This document shows, in pieces, positions 8,285 to 13,911 of a stretch of DNA of 13,911 nucleotides. The notes beneath the pieces were generated by a model, which saw only the letters and a program-made list of their open reading frames with translations, was not told the origin of the DNA and made no database searches. Numbering within the stretch: the first letter of the stretch is position 1; each line of letters opens with the position of its first letter. A program made the position numbers and the translations under genes. Source of the stretch: Oscillospiraceae bacterium (GTDB lineage Bacteria; Bacillota; Clostridia; Oscillospirales; Ruminococcaceae); NCBI GenBank assembly GCA_020024475.1, contig JAHHTS010000056.1, positions 1 to 13,911 on the forward strand. Reading direction: 5' to 3'.

Positions 8285-9361
8285 TCATTCAATGTTAATA
8301 AGTTCACTTTCTTTCAATTTCAATAGATTTAAAAACTCCGGATCATTATTTAAAACACTTACATCTATTCCCAAATTCAACAATAAATGTCCAACATACC
8401 ACATCTTACATTTAGTCGTTGCTGTTAATTTCCAGGTTGCTTGCTTTTCTCCTTTTAATAATTCTGGTGTCAATAACTGGTCTAAATAAAGTCTTAAATC
8501 ACGTTCTTTATTCGCAACATCCCATTTTACAGAAATCATATCAGAAGTTGTTGGATATATACTATTAGCCATAACACCATATTTTTTTACAAAATCACTC
8601 TTGGTTATACGTCTAATTGTATCTCCCGTTACATGATCCACATTTTCCCCTGCTTCTTCTAATAAATCAACAATATCCTTTTCATAATATGCAGAAGAAT
8701 AATCAAAGAAACGCTCAGGAATCAGATTATATAAATTGTATTTATCAATAATAAAAGAAATCAGAAAATACAGAATATCTTTCCTATATTTTTGAAAATT
8801 AATATTTGATGAACACATTACTTTTGCATTCAAATTCATTATTATTCCATTATCATTGATTGCCCCATGTATAATTCCTTGTAAACTTGTACTTGCTCGA
8901 TTCACTGATTCTGTTGGTATTGTACCACTTGCACCCCATTCTGATACAAGATTTTCAACTAATAAAACTTTAGTCGGAAAATATTTTTTCACAAAATCAG
9001 AATAATATGTTTTTCCATTAACTTTAAATTCTGATTTAAAACAAGATAGAATATCATTTTCCAATATTCCCATAACAGAATCCAAAGTTGTTTCCTTTGC
9101 AATTTTAGTTAATACCAATCCATCCCAAAATTTTCGAGAATATACATCATGGAAATTATATTTTAAATCGCTTATTTCATCAAATCGATACAAAATATAT
9201 ACACCATTATTTTCATAATAATCCCGAACTAAAGGACGAGACAAATCTAAAGAATCATACAAATGATCTACATCCAAACCAGAAGGTTTTAAATTTTTTT
9301 CATTATCACACCCTATAAAAAGGCAAGATAACAATCCAATTAATATAATTACTCTTTTCAT
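8285..9361 (-). CDS. Lipoprotein resembling SusC/D-associated zinc metallohydrolases, without the zinc motif
   Basis: The 358-residue protein has a good lipoprotein signal (LFIGC, Cys18) followed by acidic residues. Its layout fits, from memory, the substrate-import-associated zinc metallohydrolase lipoproteins (TIGR04549, Peptidase_Mx1-like) that often follow SusD: 'VRDYYENNGVYILYRF' near 45-60, 'FVKKYFPTKVLLV' near 123-135, 'PERFFDYSSAYY' at 215-226, 'FVKKYGVMANSIYP' at 257-270, and a C-terminal 'LGIDVSVLNND' at 330-340. Where active members carry HExxH, just before the PxxF segment, this protein reads DILYFLISFIIDKY (195-208) with no His or Glu. The later acidic 'EDF.E' stretch is also replaced (TTSDMIS). 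It is therefore probably a non-catalytic relative, perhaps a binding subunit. It lies six bases after the SusD gene. The family assignment is by motif order, not by a profile search. Confidence 0.72.
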   Translation of the reverse strand: MKRVIILIGLLSCLFIGCDNEKNLKPSGLDVDHLYDSLDLSRPLVRDYYENNGVYILYRFDEISDLKYNFHDVYSRKFWDGLVLTKIAKETTLDSVMGILENDILSCFKSEFKVNGKTYYSDFVKKYFPTKVLLVENLVSEWGASGTIPTESVNRASTSLQGIIHGAINDNGIIMNLNAKVMCSSNINFQKYRKDILYFLISFIIDKYNLYNLIPERFFDYSSAYYEKDIVDLLEEAGENVDHVTGDTIRRITKSDFVKKYGVMANSIYPTTSDMISVKWDVANKERDLRLYLDQLLTPELLKGEKQATWKLTATTKCKMWYVGHLLLNLGIDVSVLNNDPEFLNLLKLKESELINIE

Positions 9362-9367
9362 AATAAA

Positions 9368-10786
9368 CTAATTTACATACTCTGCTATTTTCTCTAATCT
9401 TTCATTATTGATAATTAACGGATTATTATTCCTCTCTGCTAAAGGTATCGGCAATACATAATTTGCATCATTTTTTAATAACCGATAAGCTACTTGACCA
9501 ACTTTCAATCCCTCATCATTGATATAAGTAAAAATATGTTTGATTTCAGGACGATTTGACATCCTTCTTAAATCATACCAACGATAATGGTCTTCCCAAG
9601 CAAATTCACGTCTTCGTTCATTAAATATAAACTCCAATAATTCTTCCTGTGTATCAGGTAAAACAACTAAATCAGGTTTATAGTATCGTTTAGCTATCAA
9701 AGCTTTCAAATCTGCTTTTGCATCATCAAGCTTATTTGTCATCACATAAGCTTCTGCTCGGTTTAAATAGGCCTCTGCTCCACGTAAATTGAAAGCTCCC
9801 AATTCAGAGTAAGTTTCTTCCATTTTTGTACTATATATTACTGTTTTTTGAGCTCCTCCCTGCAATTTAAAACAAGCCGAATAACGTATGTCATTGTTTG
9901 GATCATAACAAGCCAGCAAATTTGCACTCATACCATATCCTGTAAATTGCATACCTTGAATAGACAACCATCCTTTTTCATACACAAAAGAATAAATAAT
10001 TTCAGGATTACTCGCTTTTACAAAAGGCTCTTTATTGGATAATCTAGTTAAAGGAATTTCTTCTATAACTTGACTTGCATAATTTATAGTCTCATCCCAT
10101 TTATGTTGAAATAATTTAACACGTGACAATAATAGTTCACATGCAGCTAAATTCGGATGCCACACAGACTTGACTAAATTTGTTTTTTTAAACTCTTCAC
10201 AACCATTAAGTAAGTCTTTTTCTATCTGATTATAACAAGATTGCAAATCTGCACGGTCATAAATAACTTCAACCGCATGATTTAATCTCAAAGGAACGCC
10301 TAATTGTCCTTTGGCTGTTTCAGAGACATATGGCAATGCATATAAATTCACCAAATGAAAATAAGCATGGGCTCTTAAAAAATAAGCTTCACCTTTTATA
10401 TAAGCAACTTCTTCCGGAGTTCCGGCATCATCTTTTATTTCCAGTAATATATCATTTAAAATTGCAATTACTCGATAAAAATTTGCCCAAGCTTCATTTA
10501 CTGATTGTGTTTCACCATTTTCATCTATCTCTATCTCTCTACGCCAAGTGTAAATTGTCTGTAATCCTTCCTTATTCCTAGTCCTTGCCAAAGCATCTTC
10601 TGTTATATCATCAGTCATATGATGAACTCCTTCAAAATAAGGTGCTTTCAAAGTACATTCATTTAGCATCAAAGATGCATAATGTTCTACTTTCGCAGGA
10701 CGAAGCAAATCATTGGATACTTCATCCAGGAAATTTTTACATCCAAATAAGGATAAAATAAAAAAAACATATATCAAATATTTCAT
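9368..10786 (-). CDS. SusD/RagB-family outer-membrane lipoprotein
   Basis: The 472-residue surface lipoprotein caps the adjacent SusC channel and captures its ligand. The signal peptide ends in LSLFGC with Cys16 as the lipid site, followed by the typical NFLDE start. Family hallmarks are the helical TPR-like core with KGEAYFLRAHAYFHL (131-145) then ALPY, the C-terminal repeat NRAEAYVMTNKLDDA (342-356), the motif NERRREFAWEDHYRWYDLRR (389-408), and the closing YVLPIPLAERNNNP (443-456). The length is ordinary to slightly short for the family, and no break is seen. It starts 19 bases after the SusC stop codon. The ligand-binding surface of SusD proteins diverges widely, so the ligand cannot be read from the sequence. 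Confidence 0.97.
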   Translation of the reverse strand: MKYLIYVFFILSLFGCKNFLDEVSNDLLRPAKVEHYASLMLNECTLKAPYFEGVHHMTDDITEDALARTRNKEGLQTIYTWRREIEIDENGETQSVNEAWANFYRVIAILNDILLEIKDDAGTPEEVAYIKGEAYFLRAHAYFHLVNLYALPYVSETAKGQLGVPLRLNHAVEVIYDRADLQSCYNQIEKDLLNGCEEFKKTNLVKSVWHPNLAACELLLSRVKLFQHKWDETINYASQVIEEIPLTRLSNKEPFVKASNPEIIYSFVYEKGWLSIQGMQFTGYGMSANLLACYDPNNDIRYSACFKLQGGAQKTVIYSTKMEETYSELGAFNLRGAEAYLNRAEAYVMTNKLDDAKADLKALIAKRYYKPDLVVLPDTQEELLEFIFNERRREFAWEDHYRWYDLRRMSNRPEIKHIFTYINDEGLKVGQVAYRLLKNDANYVLPIPLAERNNNPLIINNERLEKIAEYVN

Positions 10787-10805
10787 ATACCGAAATGTTT
10801 ATTAA

Positions 10806-13800
10806 TTAAAAACTAAAATTCAAGCTAAAGTTATAAGAAGGCAAAACAGGTAAACCGACATATCTAACCTGCTCTGGATCCATTCCCTTCAATTTTTTAT
10901 CAAAAGTAAACACACACAAATTCTGAGCTTGAAAACCTATACGAACATTAGAAACACCTAGTCGTTTCAATTTTTTATTAGGTAAATCATAATACAAACT
11001 CAAATTCTGCCAACGGATATAGCTACCTTTTACTGTACGAACATCACTTTGATCATAAGCCCACCACAAAGTTGATTGCCAAGGCAAAATATAAGTACTT
11101 GCATATAATGAACGATAATTATTATTACTCAATTCTTCATTAGAAAGTGCAGGAATAGAAGTATGAAGTTCATCTCCAGGTTGTCTCCATCTATTGACAA
11201 ACTCTGCTGACATGTTACTTTCTGGCATAGGCATATTCTGCGTTCCTCCCGGATAAAGTTCCAACAAACGTACTTTCTGCCCCACTTTATATGCAAAACT
11301 TGCAGAAAGAGTTAAATTTGCATATTTAAATTCTGTCCCAAACCCACCATAAATCTTAGGTAATCTGTTACCTTGATATACTAAAGCTTTTTCTAATTCT
11401 TGTAATACAATATCATTCCCGTATCCATAATTATATGGAACAGATTCTGAAAAGTTTACAAATGTCGGTTCTCCATCTGAATTTAAACCATTAAAACGGT
11501 AAGAATAAAAACCATCTACAGGAAAACCTTTACGATAAATTGTTCCATTCAAAAAATCATTAATACTATTTTCTGTAATATTGTCATCAAAACCTTCGAT
11601 TATTTTTTCCGTTACTCTTGAAAGATTAAAATTCACATTCCATCTAAACTTAGGATGTTTTATCACTTGTGCCAAAATATTCCATTCAAGGCTATGGTCT
11701 TCTTTCGTACCACCATTATAAAGCTGACTGGCTCTACCATTCACCAAAGATACTGGACGAGATAATAACAAATCTAAACTCTTTGAATAAGCATAATCTA
11801 GAGCTCCACTAATTCGACCACCAAAAATAGAATAATTCAAACCGACATTCAATGTTTTAGTTCTTTCCCACTTCAAGTTAGCATTAGGAAAATCTGATAA
11901 TTCTGAAACAAATTCAGGAGAAACCCCACTATGGGTCTGGCCATAATTTTTGATAATCATATAAGGAGAAGCATTGGGTACTGTTCCACGAAATCCATAA
12001 GAAATACGAAAAGCTAACTCATCTAAGAAAGTACCTGCCCACTTTTCTATAAATCCTTCAGAATGAATATTCCAACGGAAAGATGCAGACCAAGCAGGAC
12101 GAAATTTATAACGCTCATATTGACCAAAACGATTAGAACCATCGCTTCGTAAATTAAAATTCAATATATAACGATCTCTATATTGATAATTTATTATACC
12201 AAAAAATGAAATTGTATTTGATTTTGAATCTATTATCGTTGGATAAATGTCATGATTAGCTAATAAATTATTAGCATTGGAATTATCACTCAACCAATTG
12301 ATCATATTCAAATAAGCATAATTCAATTTGTTTAAATTGTATTTAGAAATACGAAGATATGGAAGTTTTATAAAACTTCTGCCTTGCTCATGATTATATC
12401 CAGGAGCTTCCCAACCACTTGCACCTTCATACTTTGTAGAAGTAACTTCATGACCTAAGTTCACATTAAAATAGTGTACTTCAGCCAAAGATTTACTATA
12501 ATTTATCTGAGTTGTTAATGTATAAGCTTCAGAACTCGTTGTCCCAGTCTTATATAATCCACCAAAAGGCAACATAGAATATTGTAATATTTTATCATCA
12601 TCCTTATCCTCAATAAAAGCATAAGTCCGCGCTATTCTGGCTAACTTGGTTTTATCAGTCATCCATTCCTCATCTATATTTGTTGTATTTCGATAAGAAA
12701 GTTGTGAACGTACTTTCAATCCTTTAATAATTTCCCAATCAATAGAAGCGCGCATATTTAAATCCTTATTTTTAACTGTACGCCTAGAATTATTTAATTC
12801 ATCTAATATATTATATTTCAATGGTATACTTATACCATTTGAATAGTATTCCATATTCTGATAAATCAGATTATCATCCTCATCTCTAATAGGAACAGCA
12901 CGACTCATACTAGAAGCTTCATTAAAAACAGAATATGCAGAATGATTGTAAACAGCTTTCTGTGAACTACCACTTAAACCTACAGATATCAATATGTTTT
13001 CTCGTAAATTAAAATCTGCATTAATACGCCCTCCAATACGTGTCAAATCAGAATGAATCTCTGAACCTTGTTGATCATCATAATTCAAACTTGCATACAC
13101 TCTCATTTTATCAGTCCCCCCTGACAAATTAATACCATGGGAATGTTTAATACTGACTCTATAAAGCTCTCCAAAATAATCTGTATTCATCATTTCTAAA
13201 CGAGCTACTTCTTGCTGGAATTGAGTATAATTATATTTACGGTCATAAAAATTTTTCAAAGCACCTTCATAGCCTACATATGATTTCAATTCATTAGGAT
13301 AATGCAAATTTCTCTTTACTATCTCTCGAGATACGTCTATTCTTTCCTTTGAATTCATCAAATTCATATCAGAATATCTAGGACGATCTACTATGCTGAT
13401 TGTACCAGCATAATTTAATGAAAGAGAACCACTTTTTCCTCTTTTAGTTGTAATCACAATAACACCATTTGCCGCACGTGTACCATAAATTGCAGTTGCA
13501 GATGCATCTTTTAAAATATCAATTTGAGCAATATCTTGTGGATTCAGTCCGCTAATCGCATTTCCTATTAAATTAACCTGATCCAAACTATTAATATCTG
13601 ATGCACTCAGTGGCACAGGATCTTCATAAACGACACCATCTATTACCCACAAAGGCTCTCTAGTACCAGTAAAAGTACCTCCTGTACGCACTCTCATCTT
13701 AGAAGCTGCACCCGGCTGTGCACTTACATTCATAATCATTAAACCTGAAGCTTTACCTTCAAGCATTTGGTCAACAGTCAACGCTCCCATTTTATCCAAA

Positions 13801-13911
13801 TCCTCAGACTTCACTGTAGAAATAGCACTCGTAAGTTTTCGTTTATCTATCACTTGATAACCGGTTACAACCACTTCATCCATCTGAATCCTGTCATTTT
13901 TCAATTTTATA
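10806..13911 (-). CDS. SusC/RagA-family TonB-dependent outer-membrane transporter (5' end beyond window)
   Basis: This 22-stranded beta-barrel transporter imports the ligand held by SusD, powered by TonB. The frame stays open to the window edge: the codons before TTG (13904-13902) read Ile-Lys, and 'IKLKND...DEVVVTGY' is the normal junction between the N-terminal carboxypeptidase-like domain and the plug. The signal peptide and that domain, possibly with an STN domain, therefore lie beyond 13911. The visible part (about 1,034 residues) contains the plug with LWVIDG, the SusC/RagA signature ILKDASATAIYGTRAANGVI (residues 130-149 counting from TTG), then the barrel, ending LPSYNFSLNFSF with the expected C-terminal aromatic. 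Between LWVIDG and the signature there is a longer insert (EDPVPLSASDINSLDQVNLI). I recall that insert from SusC proteins linked to ECF sigma/FecR-type regulators, which would be encoded upstream. No frameshift is seen. Confidence 0.96.
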   Translation of the reverse strand, partial: IKLKNDRIQMDEVVVTGYQVIDKRKLTSAISTVKSEDLDKMGALTVDQMLEGKASGLMIMNVSAQPGAASKMRVRTGGTFTGTREPLWVIDGVVYEDPVPLSASDINSLDQVNLIGNAISGLNPQDIAQIDILKDASATAIYGTRAANGVIVITTKRGKSGSLSLNYAGTISIVDRPRYSDMNLMNSKERIDVSREIVKRNLHYPNELKSYVGYEGALKNFYDRKYNYTQFQQEVARLEMMNTDYFGELYRVSIKHSHGINLSGGTDKMRVYASLNYDDQQGSEIHSDLTRIGGRINADFNLRENILISVGLSGSSQKAVYNHSAYSVFNEASSMSRAVPIRDEDDNLIYQNMEYYSNGISIPLKYNILDELNNSRRTVKNKDLNMRASIDWEIIKGLKVRSQLSYRNTTNIDEEWMTDKTKLARIARTYAFIEDKDDDKILQYSMLPFGGLYKTGTTSSEAYTLTTQINYSKSLAEVHYFNVNLGHEVTSTKYEGASGWEAPGYNHEQGRSFIKLPYLRISKYNLNKLNYAYLNMINWLSDNSNANNLLANHDIYPTIIDSKSNTISFFGIINYQYRDRYILNFNLRSDGSNRFGQYERYKFRPAWSASFRWNIHSEGFIEKWAGTFLDELAFRISYGFRGTVPNASPYMIIKNYGQTHSGVSPEFVSELSDFPNANLKWERTKTLNVGLNYSIFGGRISGALDYAYSKSLDLLLSRPVSLVNGRASQLYNGGTKEDHSLEWNILAQVIKHPKFRWNVNFNLSRVTEKIIEGFDDNITENSINDFLNGTIYRKGFPVDGFYSYRFNGLNSDGEPTFVNFSESVPYNYGYGNDIVLQELEKALVYQGNRLPKIYGGFGTEFKYANLTLSASFAYKVGQKVRLLELYPGGTQNMPMPESNMSAEFVNRWRQPGDELHTSIPALSNEELSNNNYRSLYASTYILPWQSTLWWAYDQSDVRTVKGSYIRWQNLSLYYDLPNKKLKRLGVSNVRIGFQAQNLCVFTFDKKLKGMDPEQVRYVGLPVLPSYNFSLNFSF

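Noticed and set aside
8285..9361. Calling this an active zinc metallopeptidase
   Set aside because: There is no HExxH or similar His/Glu cluster anywhere in the protein, although the overall layout fits that family.
13902..13904. TTG as the start codon of the SusC gene
   Set aside because: The frame is open to the window edge (Ile-Lys before Leu), and starting here would leave a SusC without signal peptide or N-terminal domain. The gene is simply cut by the window.

Overview
The window is A+T-rich (about one third G+C by eye). Every protein gene lies on the minus strand, so the biological order runs from high to low coordinates. A SusC/SusD outer-membrane pair, Bacteroidetes-type lipoproteins, BACON domains and Gld-type ABC components place it in the phylum Bacteroidota, most likely a gut-type member of the Bacteroidales. 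The sequence does not allow a genus call.

Layout in transcription order: (1) a SusC/RagA-family TonB-dependent transporter, cut at its N-terminus by the right window edge (13911 down to 10806); (2) its SusD/RagB lipoprotein partner (10786-9368); (3) a lipoprotein that looks like the zinc-metallohydrolase lipoproteins of SusC/D loci but has lost the HExxH zinc motif (9361-8285); (4) a beta-rich lipoprotein of unknown function (8283-6880); (5) a GldA-like ABC ATPase (6850-5915); (6, 7) two tandem, mutually similar GldF-GldG-type fusion permeases (5912-3675 and 3665-1449). Gaps between these seven genes are only 1 to 29 bases and I see no internal terminator, so they are probably one operon. A 174-base gap follows, with a long hairpin and a candidate promoter. 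After it comes (8) a lipoprotein with two BACON repeats and a C-terminal Lcl/DUF1566-like domain (1274-96), perhaps separately transcribed. At the far left, the last 18 bases of a probable plus-strand tRNA and its intrinsic terminator converge on this gene.

Working model (inference): SusC/SusD captures and imports a ligand across the outer membrane. The two middle lipoproteins assist at the surface or in the periplasm. The GldA/GldFG-type ABC complex, probably one ATPase type driving a heterodimer of two fused permeases, acts at the inner membrane. No glycoside hydrolase, sulfatase, lyase or active peptidase is visible, so this is not a typical glycan-degrading locus and the ligand is unknown. 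The combination of a SusC/D pair, an apparently inactive zincin and doubled GldFG fusions is the most unusual aspect of the window.

No stretch longer than about 300 bases lacks a gene. I saw no insertion sequence, CRISPR array, rRNA or integrase.
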